64,000 nucleotides of DNA from Chryseobacterium gleum (GTDB lineage: Bacteria; Bacteroidota; Bacteroidia; Flavobacteriales; Weeksellaceae): assembly GCF_900636535.1 (NCBI RefSeq), contig NZ_LR134289.1, positions 3,162,001-3,226,000 of the forward strand, given 5' to 3'. The position numbers and the translations under genes are program-made. The notes under the pieces are model-generated. The model had not been told where the DNA came from. It was given only the letters and a program-made list of their open reading frames with translations, and made no database searches. This document shows, piece by piece, positions 25,196 to 33,435 of the stretch. Every line of letters starts with the position of its first letter. The stretch's first letter is position 1.

Positions 25196-26110
25196 ATGAC
25201 TTGGGATGAAAAGATCAAAGATTTTGAAATATTTCTTCGTTTCGAAAGGAATTTTTCAGAAAACACACTCGACGCCTATGTTCGGGACATTAAAAAATTA
25301 AAAGATTACGCAGAAGAGGATCTGGAAAACGTCGGTCCGGACTCTATTGCCTACGAAAATCTGCAGGAATACATTTTCAATCTTTCCAAACAGAAATTCA
25401 GTGAGAGATCACAGGCAAGATGGATATCCTCCATTAAAGCCTTTTTCAAATTTCTGCTTGAGGATGAATACCGTGAAGACAATCCTGCGGCGCTGCTTGA
25501 AGGCCCTAAACTGGGATTATATCTGCCCGATACTTTAAGCCTTCCTGATATCAACAAAATTATTGCTGCTATTGAGGTCAATACAGATCTCGGAAAAAGA
25601 AACCAATGCATCATAGAAGTACTCTATGGCTGCGGGCTTCGCGTTTCTGAACTGATTGATCTGAAGATTTCGAATATCAACTTCAAAGAGCAATACATCA
25701 AGGTACACGGAAAGGGAAACAAAACCCGTTTTGTTCCTTTAGCTGACTATACTGCTGATCTGCTTGACAGTTATATCAAAGAAGTACGTTCCAAAGGTAA
25801 AATCAATAAGAAATATGAAGATACTCTGTTTTTGAACAGCCGTGGAACATCCATGTCCAGAGTAATCGTATTTCTTATTATTAAAGAACTTACAGATAAA
25901 GCAGGGGTTAACAAAAAAATATCTCCACATACATTCAGACATTCATTTGCAACCCATTTATTACAGAATGGCGCAGATTTACGTTATATTCAGGAAATGC
26001 TGGGACATTCCAGTATTACAACAACGGAGATCTATACGCACCTGAAAACTGAAGAATTGAGGGATGTTATTTTGAGTTATCACCCGAGAAATATTAATAT
26101 TACTCAATGA
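25196..26110 (+). CDS. xerD: site-specific tyrosine recombinase XerD
   Basis: A 304-aa tyrosine recombinase with the SAM-like core-binding domain at about residues 1-90 and the catalytic domain after it. Catalytic residues are readable: R149 (CGLRVSE), K173 (HGKGNKT), H245 and R248 (HTFRHSFATH), H271 (LGHSSI) and Y280 (EIYTH). With XerC it resolves chromosome dimers at dif. It is embedded among housekeeping genes with no integrase-type att duplication nearby, so a mobile-element integrase is unlikely. Confidence 0.94.
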   Translation: MTWDEKIKDFEIFLRFERNFSENTLDAYVRDIKKLKDYAEEDLENVGPDSIAYENLQEYIFNLSKQKFSERSQARWISSIKAFFKFLLEDEYREDNPAALLEGPKLGLYLPDTLSLPDINKIIAAIEVNTDLGKRNQCIIEVLYGCGLRVSELIDLKISNINFKEQYIKVHGKGNKTRFVPLADYTADLLDSYIKEVRSKGKINKKYEDTLFLNSRGTSMSRVIVFLIIKELTDKAGVNKKISPHTFRHSFATHLLQNGADLRYIQEMLGHSSITTTEIYTHLKTEELRDVILSYHPRNINITQ

Positions 26111-26619
26111 AACTATTGAAATATTGCCCAAGCTGCGGCAAGGAGTCCTTACACTGGGATGGCGAAAAAAAATGGAGCTGTCCGGAATGTGGTTTTACTT
26201 TGTACAATAATGTGGCAGGCGCTGTAGCGGTTGTCATCAGATGTGGAGACGAAATTTATCTTACCCGAAGAAACAGAGATCCTAAAAAAGGTAAACTCGA
26301 TCTTGCAGGAGGATTCGTAGACCCTAAAGAAAGTGCAGAGGAAACCTGTAAAAGAGAACTTTTTGAAGAACTTCAGCTTGATATTGATATTTCCAACCTG
26401 AAATACCTTACCAGCCTTCCTAATGTATATCAATATAAAGAAATTGATTATAATACGATTGATCTCTTTTATGAATACAATGTTCCGGAAAAGTTTGAGG
26501 TAAACCTTGAACTCTCCGAGATCTCGGAAGCTGTCTGGATTCCTTTACAGAATCTGGATCTTGAGGATATCGCTTTTGATTCCCAGAAGAGATTTTTCGA
26601 GGGCTATGTAAAGAAATAA
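26107..26619 (+). CDS. NUDIX hydrolase with N-terminal zinc ribbon
   Basis: A 170-aa protein. Residues 8-29 hold two CxxC pairs (YCPSCGK and SCPECGF), a zinc ribbon like that of NADH pyrophosphatase NudC. A full Nudix box follows: GGFVDPKESAEET with REL..EEL, near residues 68-92. It hydrolyses a nucleoside diphosphate linked to another moiety; the exact substrate is not readable. Its ATG overlaps the xerD stop by four bases (ATGA), so translation is coupled. Its end is convergent with the haem-binding gene across a large hairpin. Confidence 0.9.
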   Translation: MKLLKYCPSCGKESLHWDGEKKWSCPECGFTLYNNVAGAVAVVIRCGDEIYLTRRNRDPKKGKLDLAGGFVDPKESAEETCKRELFEELQLDIDISNLKYLTSLPNVYQYKEIDYNTIDLFYEYNVPEKFEVNLELSEISEAVWIPLQNLDLEDIAFDSQKRFFEGYVKK

Positions 26620-26633
26620 TTTTTGTAAAAATT

Positions 26634-26710
26634 CTCCCGTAGATTTTACAGATCAGGCATACTACTGTTTAAACAATATGCTTAGTTTGTAAAATCTGCG
26701 GGAGTTTTTT
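26634..26710. terminator. long inverted repeat acting as bidirectional terminator
   Basis: Arms CTCCCGTAGATTTTACA (26634-26650) and TGTAAAATCTGCGGGAG (26688-26704) pair over 17 bp with one G-T pair around a 37-bp loop, followed by TTTTTT. The NUDIX and haem-binding genes converge on it. The long loop also makes it look like a small dispersed element. Confidence 0.75.
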
Positions 26711-26720
26711 ATTGTAGAAA

Positions 26721-27179
26721 TTAATAGGTTTTATTCTTCAGCATTTCTTCAAAATACTGAGTCAGTAATGCTCTTTCTGCTTCTGAAAGATTGGCTTCTT
26801 TATGATAAACAATATAGCCGGGCATCGGCATTGTTCTGTTCCGGATCGTCTGAACAGATTTAGTAAGCATGTTCTCCTTCAGATCCTTATTGTATGTTCC
26901 CCAGACAGAAAAATTAAGATGCTCCCTCCCTTCATTCACGTGGCTTTTTACAGACCATGAAACGGGAGCAATAAAAGCGTATTTCGGATAAACCGTCTCA
27001 TTGGAATGGCAGTCATAACAGGCATTTTTAAGCAGTGTCCTGATCTTTTCCGGAGATTTCCTTGCATCAACAAAGTTGACAGCAGCATCAACAGGTTTAT
27101 TGGTCCTGTCAATAGGGAAAAACTGAATCAGTGCAAATGCAACCAATGTCCAGAATAGTATTTTCTTAGCAGTCTTCAT
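26721..27179 (-). CDS. membrane-anchored haem-binding domain protein
   Basis: A 152-aa protein with an N-terminal anchor or signal (about residues 5-22) and a single c-type haem motif CYDCH near residue 54, in the context CYDCHSNETVYPKYAFIAPVSW. This is the pattern of the small Bacteroidota haem_bd family. It should sit in the periplasm with covalently bound haem and may take part in electron transfer or sensing. It starts three bases after the stop of the Ig-like lipoprotein gene, so it is in the same operon. Confidence 0.85.
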   Translation of the reverse strand: MKTAKKILFWTLVAFALIQFFPIDRTNKPVDAAVNFVDARKSPEKIRTLLKNACYDCHSNETVYPKYAFIAPVSWSVKSHVNEGREHLNFSVWGTYNKDLKENMLTKSVQTIRNRTMPMPGYIVYHKEANLSEAERALLTQYFEEMLKNKTY

Positions 27180-27182
27180 TGC

Positions 27183-29003
27183 TTACTTTGCTGGAGTTAA
27201 AACAGCATTACCAGATTTAAATTCTTTTTTCAACACGGGTTTTGTTGTCGTAGATTCAGCTGGAACCGTTGTTTCTGGTGCAGAAGCAGAGGCAGGTGCT
27301 GAAGTTGGAGCAGGTGTCGATGTGGCAGACGTTGATGTCGATGATTTCGGGCTATCAAGTGTTCTGGTATCTTTCAGGTCCCAATCTTCTCTTGTTTCCC
27401 ATAATCCTCTTACGATCACTTTTTTATAGAAGATATAAGCATCTTCAGCAAAAATGTCATTGGCAAAATCTGCTTCATCCCAATACTTGTTTCCGTTGTT
27501 ATCTACAAGAATTCTTACAATATATTCCCCAGGTCTCAGGATATCAAACTTTACCTTATCTCCTTTTGTGTATTTCTGATATGCCACCTTGTCGGAAGAA
27601 TCAATCAGTTGAATCCAATAATTGGCTTCCGGAGCATTTGAAATGGAAAATTCAACACTTCCGAACTGGTCTACTTTAGCAACATCAAAATCGAAACGTT
27701 TTGACTGGGTATTTTTTGCAAAGAATGAAGATACCGTTTCTTTAGGCACGGTAAGCTCATAACTTTTTCCCATTACAAAATCAGATTGAACCAAGATCTG
27801 GTAAGGGTTCGTTTCCGAGATTTTAGCAGTAAACGGTATTGTTGTCAAACTGTCTCCTTTCGCTCTTAAAGTCCATTTTGAAGGATCAATTTTATCAATA
27901 ATATAGTTAGATGCAATTTTCAAATCTGCTTTTGGAGCAATTGAAGTCCCGTCATTATCACTGAAGACATCCATGGCATTCTTCTTATTGTATCTGTAGA
28001 ATAAAGAAACACTGTAGGCACTGTCTTTTTTCGGACCTTTGTTATGAGTGAAGATCAGTTTTTCATTAGCATCCTGTCCTACATTATCTTTTACGGCATC
28101 AAACCAGATTCTGACAGAGTCTGATTTTGGATTGTGTGTGATTTTGACATCCTTTAATTTCTCGTTCAGCGACTGTACTTTTACTTCATCAGGATTTCCT
28201 TCAAACGTCATTAAAACTCCTCCGGCAATCTCTTTCATTTCTACATATTTCACCGGTTTTCTGGAAGGATAGACTTTTAAGTTTAACCCCGAAATTGATT
28301 TCTCAACATTGATAGGATCTTTCTGGAAACCTACCTTTTCTTTGCCCGGATCATACATGGAATTGCCGTTCTCATCTTCAAAGGCTATGATTTTATATTT
28401 CCCGGGAGTCAGATAGTTTAATTCATAATATCCGTCTTCATCTACCTTCGTAATATAGTAAGGCTTTTTCTTGTAATCCATCGTATCTTTCACCTGATAC
28501 AAGCCGACTACCAGTTTATTTTCAGTAGTTGTACCGGCTTTCTTTTTGGTATCCAATGCATCTTTTACTTCTCCACTGATATAAAGATCATCCAGTTTAT
28601 CTCCGGTAGAAAAGGCAAAGTTGAAATATCTCAGTACATTCGACTCATTATTATCAACAATGGAATTCCCGAAATTGAAATTATAGGTAGTATTAGCCTG
28701 AAGAGTATCCGTCCATTGAATCAACACAAATTTGTTGGCTATATTTGAAGGAAGGATTCTTGTTATCCCTTTGATGGGAGGTGAAATAATCAGGTTTTTA
28801 TTGATATCCTTCAATGTCACATATTCGTCAAAATCCAGACGGAGCTCACGGATATCTCTTTTGACATTAATTCTTGTGGTATCAATGTTTGAGCTTAAAA
28901 ATTTCGGAGCCAGCGTATCTTTAGGCCCACCAACAGGTGATCCTACCCTTGCACATGAGTGTACAAGAAAACAGATAACAAATAATAAAAGAAACCTTTT
29001 CAT
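27183..29003 (-). CDS. large lipoprotein with Ig-like (Big_5-type) domain
   Basis: A 606-aa surface or periplasmic lipoprotein. I start it at 29003 (MKRFLLLFVICFLVHSC), which places a lipobox Cys at residue 17. The next part, RVGSPVGGPKDTLAPKF, is typical of Bacteroidota proteins with an Ig-like Big_5 domain (about residues 25-130). Later parts are beta-rich. One segment resembles a carboxypeptidase-regulatory fold (ELNYLTPGKYKIIAFEDENG, near residue 205). The C-terminus is a Ser/Thr/Ala/Pro-rich low-complexity tail of about 40 residues, likely disordered. Function unknown. It lies between the serine hydrolase and haem-binding genes in one operon. Confidence 0.85.
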   Translation of the reverse strand: MKRFLLLFVICFLVHSCARVGSPVGGPKDTLAPKFLSSNIDTTRINVKRDIRELRLDFDEYVTLKDINKNLIISPPIKGITRILPSNIANKFVLIQWTDTLQANTTYNFNFGNSIVDNNESNVLRYFNFAFSTGDKLDDLYISGEVKDALDTKKKAGTTTENKLVVGLYQVKDTMDYKKKPYYITKVDEDGYYELNYLTPGKYKIIAFEDENGNSMYDPGKEKVGFQKDPINVEKSISGLNLKVYPSRKPVKYVEMKEIAGGVLMTFEGNPDEVKVQSLNEKLKDVKITHNPKSDSVRIWFDAVKDNVGQDANEKLIFTHNKGPKKDSAYSVSLFYRYNKKNAMDVFSDNDGTSIAPKADLKIASNYIIDKIDPSKWTLRAKGDSLTTIPFTAKISETNPYQILVQSDFVMGKSYELTVPKETVSSFFAKNTQSKRFDFDVAKVDQFGSVEFSISNAPEANYWIQLIDSSDKVAYQKYTKGDKVKFDILRPGEYIVRILVDNNGNKYWDEADFANDIFAEDAYIFYKKVIVRGLWETREDWDLKDTRTLDSPKSSTSTSATSTPAPTSAPASASAPETTVPAESTTTKPVLKKEFKSGNAVLTPAK

Positions 29004-29028
29004 GAAAATGTTTAGGCAAAAGTAAACA

Positions 29029-30291
29029 TTATTCTCCAAAAACTTCCTGTCCGGAATTCAAAGAATCTTTATTATCATTCATCACGGTATGAAGCTTATC
29101 TTTCTGCAAAGGGAAATCTTCGAACAAACCAGATAAAGCAAGAGCTGTATACACTTTGTTTGAATATTTGTTCCCAATCGCCACGATGGTCACTTTAGAT
29201 TTTAAAAGATGGGCAAATACAGAGTTTGTACCATGCCACCATCCATTGTGATAAGTCAGTTTTTCACCATTGTCAAATATTTTCATTCTGAAACCTAATC
29301 CATAGTTATTCATTCCTGCCTTCTCATTGCTATAAGGAGTAAATACCATTTGCATTAGTTCCGGCTTCAGGAAGTTTTTTGAAAACATTGCTTTTGAGAA
29401 GTTGTACAAATCTCTTGGCGTAGTGTAGACATTTTTATCTCCGTAAATCAGATCTAGCCTATCTAAAGGATAAAGCTTATTTCCTCCGTAATAGAAAGAC
29501 TGTGAAGCGGTAGGAATATCTTTTTCCTGGAAAATGTAAGTATTATTCATTTTCAATGGTGTGAAAACCATTTCTTTCATCGCCTGAGGAAAAGGAGTTT
29601 TGGTCACTTTTTCAATTAACAGGGCTAATAAAGCAAAGTTCGTATTACAATACATAAATCCTGTATCCGTATCTCTTGCCAGATCAGGTTTATATTTGAT
29701 GATCATATTCAATACATCCTGATTGGTAATGAACGGCTTGGAAAGTTCTGCCGGAGCAGGCTGTATTTTGGTAATAAAATATTCGTATTTCGGAAGACCG
29801 CTTCTTTGATCCAATAAAGTCTGTACAGTAACATTAGGGTAGGGAAATCCCGGAAAAAACTGGGTAAGATGATCAGTAAGTTTTATTTTTCCGGCCTCTA
29901 TCAGCTTCATCATGGCCATTGCAGTTAACGTCTTCGAAACTGAGGCAACGTGCAAAGGTGTATTTTTATCGATTGGCATCTGGTTTCCTTCTCTTCCGAA
30001 ACCTCTGTAATTTTCATATAAAATCTCATCCCCTTTGGCAACAAGAATTCCACCGCTGAGATCTCCTCCTTCCCAAACTTTTTTATAATACTGATCGATG
30101 TAATTTACCGTTGACTGTCTGTTCAGGAGTTGTCCGTCAGCTTTTGTGAAAACATTTCCCAGATCTACGCTTCCGTAATTAGGAAGATTGGTGGTATTTT
30201 CTACTGAAACTTCTTTAGCTTCAGACTTTTTTTTACAAGAAAACAGAGATAAAAAAACAGTTAAGATAAGTAGTAAATTACGCGTCGTCAT
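29029..30291 (-). CDS. class C beta-lactamase-like serine hydrolase, lipoprotein
   Basis: A 420-aa protein with a lipoprotein signal (LTVFLSLFSC, Cys about 19). Penicillin-binding-fold motifs are HVASVSKTLTAMAMM (Ser-x-x-Lys near residue 118), YCNTNFALLA (Tyr-x-Asn near 216), and a third motif YHNGWWHG near 350. The family contains carboxypeptidases, esterases and D-aminopeptidases; true beta-lactamase activity is not implied. I take MTTRNLLL at 30291 as the start; MNL three codons earlier is possible. It is the first gene of the three-gene minus-strand operon. Confidence 0.9.
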   Translation of the reverse strand: MTTRNLLLILTVFLSLFSCKKKSEAKEVSVENTTNLPNYGSVDLGNVFTKADGQLLNRQSTVNYIDQYYKKVWEGGDLSGGILVAKGDEILYENYRGFGREGNQMPIDKNTPLHVASVSKTLTAMAMMKLIEAGKIKLTDHLTQFFPGFPYPNVTVQTLLDQRSGLPKYEYFITKIQPAPAELSKPFITNQDVLNMIIKYKPDLARDTDTGFMYCNTNFALLALLIEKVTKTPFPQAMKEMVFTPLKMNNTYIFQEKDIPTASQSFYYGGNKLYPLDRLDLIYGDKNVYTTPRDLYNFSKAMFSKNFLKPELMQMVFTPYSNEKAGMNNYGLGFRMKIFDNGEKLTYHNGWWHGTNSVFAHLLKSKVTIVAIGNKYSNKVYTALALSGLFEDFPLQKDKLHTVMNDNKDSLNSGQEVFGE

Positions 30292-30415
30292 GAGATTCAA
30301 AAATGAGCGGCAATTTAATAAAACTCAAAATAAATAATAAATATGAGCCGGATATTATGAATTATTTAACATAAATGAATAGAGAAATAAAAATGAGTGA
30401 TTAGTAACAAAAAAT

Positions 30416-30453
30416 AAAAAGACGAATTCACCCTTTTGCAAATTCGCCTTTTT
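30416..30453 (-). terminator. terminator after the hydroxyacid dehydrogenase
   Basis: Arms AAAAAGACGAATT and AATTCGCCTTTTT pair with one mismatch around a 12-base loop. The T-run on the minus strand follows the stop at 30480. Confidence 0.75.
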
Positions 30454-30479
30454 ACCTTTTATTACTTCATATTACTTGT

Positions 30480-31409
30480 CTAGCAATACGAAGCTACAAT
30501 TTTATCTACAATAAACTGCGCCAGCTTTTCTTTACTCTGATGGGTCCAGCCGGCAATGTGTGGAGTGACAATGGCTTTTTCTGACTCAAGAAGGTATTTC
30601 AAATCCTCATTTTCTGCTTCCAGATGTTCGAAAGAAGACTTTTCATATTCCAGTACATCCAGACATACACCTTTTACTTTTCCGGCTTTCAATGCTTCTA
30701 CTAAGCTTTTAGTTTTCACATTTTTTCCTCTTGCTGTATTGACAAAGTAAAAATCATTTTTCATTTCTGTGATGAAGCTTTCATCAATAAGGTAATGCGT
30801 TTCCGAAGTCAAAGGAATATGTAAACTTACAACTTCTGCAGACTGTTTCAGTTCTTCCAGTGAAACCTGTGTTGCAAATTCATCTGAAAGTCCCGGAAGG
30901 ATATCGTGGAAAATTACTTTACATCCGAATCCGGAAAGTCTTTTGGCAGTTGCTTTACCCATATTTCCATATCCGATCAACCCGACTGTTTTTCCCAACA
31001 ATTCATCACCTCTGTTTTCTTCACGTTTCCAGATCCCGTTTTTCACTTCCTGGGAGGCAATGAAAAGCCTGTTCATGATAACAAGCAACATTCCTACCAC
31101 GTGCTCAGCTACCGAATCCCTGTTTCCTTCCGGGGAATTGATCAGTTGAATTCCCAGCCTTTCAGCGACAGGTATATCAATATTCTCCATTCCGGCTCCT
31201 ACTCTTGCGATAAATTTCAGGTTTTTACCTTTTTCCAGAAAGTTCTTATCTAATGGAATACGGCTTCTGATGATAATTCCGTCATAGTTTTCAATTTTAT
31301 TACAAACCTCATCATAGGACGACGTGAAATCCTCTTCCAGGATAAAATTCTTAGCCAAAAGCTGTTCAGTGATGAGAGGATGGTTTTTATCTAAAAGAAG
31401 TATTTTCAT
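30480..31409 (-). CDS. D-2-hydroxyacid dehydrogenase (SerA-like)
   Basis: A 309-aa NAD-dependent dehydrogenase. Visible are the Rossmann loop GLIGYGNMGKATAKRL near residue 143, the substrate-binding VARVGAGMENIDI near 70, catalytic Arg in NTARGKN near 229, and catalytic His in PHIAGWTH near 287. Without the C-terminal ACT domain of full-length SerA it could be a phosphoglycerate dehydrogenase of the short type or another 2-hydroxyacid dehydrogenase; no serC/serB neighbours settle this. It is flanked by a terminator downstream and dispersed repeats upstream. Confidence 0.88.
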   Translation of the reverse strand: MKILLLDKNHPLITEQLLAKNFILEEDFTSSYDEVCNKIENYDGIIIRSRIPLDKNFLEKGKNLKFIARVGAGMENIDIPVAERLGIQLINSPEGNRDSVAEHVVGMLLVIMNRLFIASQEVKNGIWKREENRGDELLGKTVGLIGYGNMGKATAKRLSGFGCKVIFHDILPGLSDEFATQVSLEELKQSAEVVSLHIPLTSETHYLIDESFITEMKNDFYFVNTARGKNVKTKSLVEALKAGKVKGVCLDVLEYEKSSFEHLEAENEDLKYLLESEKAIVTPHIAGWTHQSKEKLAQFIVDKIVASYC

Positions 31410-31412
31410 AGT

Positions 31413-31454
31413 TTAAACACGAATGACACTAATTTATTTCACAAATAACACAAA
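31413..31454 (-). repeat. left flanking copy of ATTCGTGTTATTTGTG-type dispersed repeat
   Basis: Read on the minus strand it begins GTGTTATTTGTGAAAT and ends GTGTCATTCGTGTTTAAAC. It aligns over about 42 bp with 52990-53030, and in inverted orientation resembles 31866-31916 on the other side of the broken GxxExxY gene. Confidence 0.7.
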
Positions 31455-31855
31455 TTATAATGTTCCATTAATTACTCTTTTAACACCGTTTTTAAACTGA
31501 AGTGTATTAAAGTTAATCAACATTCCAAGTTTACAATTACTGAGGCGGAGATAGGTAAGTATTTGAGCTAAATGAATATCCTGTAGTGATTCTACAGATT
31601 TTATTTCCAGCACAAATTTTTTCTCAATCAAAAAGTCAAGCCTGTAACCCACATCCATTTTGACCTCATCATAAATTAATGGCATCGGCTTTTGTCTTTC
31701 TACAAGAATATCATGTTTATTTAATTCATAAAACAGGCATTCTTCATAAGCACTTTCCAAAAGTCCTGGCCCTAAGGTTTATGAACTATATATCCTGCTT
31801 CGTAAACAATTTTTGATATATCATTTTCAGAAATATCCATATTATTTTTTTCCAT
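31455..31855 (-). pseudogene. frameshifted GxxExxY family gene
   Basis: The intact downstream part encodes ESAYEECLFYELNKH and the PD-(D/E)XK-like residues around DFLIEKKFVLEIKS, as in GxxExxY proteins. The missing N-terminus is found in another frame from 31855: MEKNNMDISENDIS, then IVYEAGYIVHK, then a TAG. Adding one base near 31775-31778 (AAACCTTAGG to AAAGCCTTAGG) restores the family sequence HKALGPGLLESAYEE. So the gene has a one-base deletion, unless that is a sequencing error. The family is of uncertain function, found in mobile-repeat-like contexts in Bacteroidota; flanking repeats here fit that. Confidence 0.85.
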
Positions 31856-31865
31856 TTGATCGGGT

Positions 31866-31916
31866 ACAAATCATTTGTGAAAATTTGTGCCAGTCATTCG
31901 TGTTATTTGTGTTTAA
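31866..31916 (+). repeat. right flanking copy of the dispersed repeat
   Basis: It contains CATTTGTGAAAATTTGTG and CATTCGTGTTATTTGTGTTTA, the same vocabulary as the copy at 31413-31454 but on the opposite strand. Together they bracket the GxxExxY gene as inverted repeats. Confidence 0.7.
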
Positions 31917-31918
31917 GT

Positions 31919-32461
31919 TTACTTTTTATCTTTCTTAGACTCCTGCGGTTCCTGGAATAACTTTTTAAGTTCTACAGATTCCAAAGGTTTCATTCTTCCG
32001 GAAAGAATCAGTGAAAGTTCTTTTCTACGGAATGCAGCCGCAAATCTTTCTTTTTCCTCATCCGTTTCAGGAATCATTTCAGGAATAGGAATCGGACGGT
32101 TGAATTCATCCACTGCAACGAAAGTATAAATACCTGCATTCGTGTGGACTTTCTTCTGATTGATCGGATCATCCAACCATACATCCACATATACTTCCAT
32201 CGAAGTAGAGAATGCTCTGGAAACTTTGGATTCCAAAACCACAACTCCACCCTCCGGAATCGGATGATTGAAAGATACATGGTTTACAGAAGCTGTTACT
32301 ACTCTTCGCTCGCAGTGTCTTGCTGCAGAAATAGACGCACAACGGTCCATTTTTGCCAAAAGCTCACCACCGAAAAGGTTTCTTAAAGAATTGGTTTCGT
32401 TCGGAAGAACGATATTGGTCATAATAGTCAGGGATTCTGACGCTTTTTTTATTTTTGCCAT
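31919..32461 (-). CDS. acyl-CoA thioesterase (hotdog fold, YciA/BACH-like)
   Basis: A 180-aa hotdog-fold protein. The N-terminal pattern NETNSLRNLFGGELLAKMD and the following SFNHPIPEGGVV are typical of BACH/YciA thioesterases, which hydrolyse acyl-CoA to acid plus CoA. The C-terminus is a charged extension of about 45 residues. Its start overlaps the end of the upstream HU-like gene by 13 bp, so the two are probably co-transcribed, though no functional link is obvious. Confidence 0.92.
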   Translation of the reverse strand: MAKIKKASESLTIMTNIVLPNETNSLRNLFGGELLAKMDRCASISAARHCERRVVTASVNHVSFNHPIPEGGVVVLESKVSRAFSTSMEVYVDVWLDDPINQKKVHTNAGIYTFVAVDEFNRPIPIPEMIPETDEEKERFAAAFRRKELSLILSGRMKPLESVELKKLFQEPQESKKDKK

Positions 32462-33201
32462 CTAGTCTTAGTGTTGTTTGGAACAGCCGGAGCAGGTTTT
32501 ACGCCTTTTCCGACAGATTTTACTAATGAATCTTTTTTCAAAGAATCTGAAACGGGCGTTTCCGGGGTATGTGCCATCACTTTCACCGTATCTTTTACAA
32601 TTCTGTGAGTAGAGGTCTGTACGGAAACATTATTGAAAGATTTTTTCCCAAAAAGAAGCTCCTGCTGGGTAAATGCCAGGTATAAAATTCCCAGAACCGG
32701 AATAATCAGAAGGAAAATCCAGAGAATTGTTTTTCTGAATTTAAAATCTTTCTCGCGGTTAACTGAAGTATTTACCTTTTCCCCGTTATTAATATCTGAT
32801 AAGCGGATCTCTTCCAATCCGTAAAAGTCCGGGCGGCCGGATTCTATTCTTTTTCCCTTGAAATGAGTATGTCCTTCTTCAATGAAGACTGTTCCAAGGT
32901 TTTGAATTTCAAGAATCTGCTCAGCCTGAAGTTTTTTCTTCCAGAAATCAGTCTGGATTTTCAGATCACTTCTTGAAGCTTCCAGGGACATCTGTTTCTG
33001 CTCTGCAATAAAAGCAGTAAGATCTTCGGCCTGCACTTCATAGTCTATGGTAAATTCTATCTGACTGGCCGGAGGTAAGATGCTCCCGTTTTCGGAATTG
33101 ATAATTGCCTTAGAATTTTTCAGTGAAAACACCCCAAAGCCTGGAACCGTGGCAGTTCCAAATTGTTTTAAGTATTCTAAAATGTATGCTGAAATATTCA
33201 T
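32449..33201 (-). CDS. HU-CCDC81-like domain membrane protein
   Basis: A 250-aa protein. Residues 1-60 (NISAYILEYLKQFGTATVPGFGVF) look like the first bacterial HU-CCDC81 repeat, and residues 60-125 (ILEIQNLGTVFIEEGHTHFK) like the second. A transmembrane helix follows at about residues 156-175 (ILWIFLLIIPVLGILYLAF), then a Ser/Pro/Lys-rich tail. In many Bacteroidota relatives the tail carries a SPOR domain; here none is visible. A link between nucleoid or DNA and envelope is an attractive but unproven role. Confidence 0.78.
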   Translation of the reverse strand: MNISAYILEYLKQFGTATVPGFGVFSLKNSKAIINSENGSILPPASQIEFTIDYEVQAEDLTAFIAEQKQMSLEASRSDLKIQTDFWKKKLQAEQILEIQNLGTVFIEEGHTHFKGKRIESGRPDFYGLEEIRLSDINNGEKVNTSVNREKDFKFRKTILWIFLLIIPVLGILYLAFTQQELLFGKKSFNNVSVQTSTHRIVKDTVKVMAHTPETPVSDSLKKDSLVKSVGKGVKPAPAVPNNTKTRWQK

Positions 33202-33254
33202 TTGGCAGCAAATTTATAACTTTTTCATGACTTTTCAGGATATTTAACCTTTAT

Positions 33255-33280
33255 AAAAAAAGACTGCCGAAACAGTCCTT
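33255..33280 (-). terminator. terminator after the thiamin-linked receptor
   Basis: On the minus strand GACTG and CAGTC flank a TTTCGG loop and are followed by seven T. It lies about 155 bp after the receptor stop at 33436 and 54 bp before the HU-like start. Confidence 0.6.
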
Positions 33281-33435
33281 TAATTATTATGTATTAAAAT
33301 AGATATACTTTTAATTAAACTTCTTTTTTCAAGCTTAAAAAGGGTAAATCTGCTAAAAGGCAAAAAGGCCGATTTGTAAATTTAAATATCTTTATATCCG
33401 GTCTTTTACCATTTTACCTTTTGCCATTTTACCAA

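Noticed and set aside
25196..26110. xerD as integrase of an integrated element
   Set aside because: It sits in a housekeeping operon with overlapping genes, and no att-like duplications, tRNA gene or element cargo genes are nearby.
29029..30291. Antibiotic-resistance beta-lactamase
   Set aside because: The SxxK and YxN motifs are shared by many esterases and carboxypeptidases of this fold; the context gives no support for beta-lactam hydrolysis.
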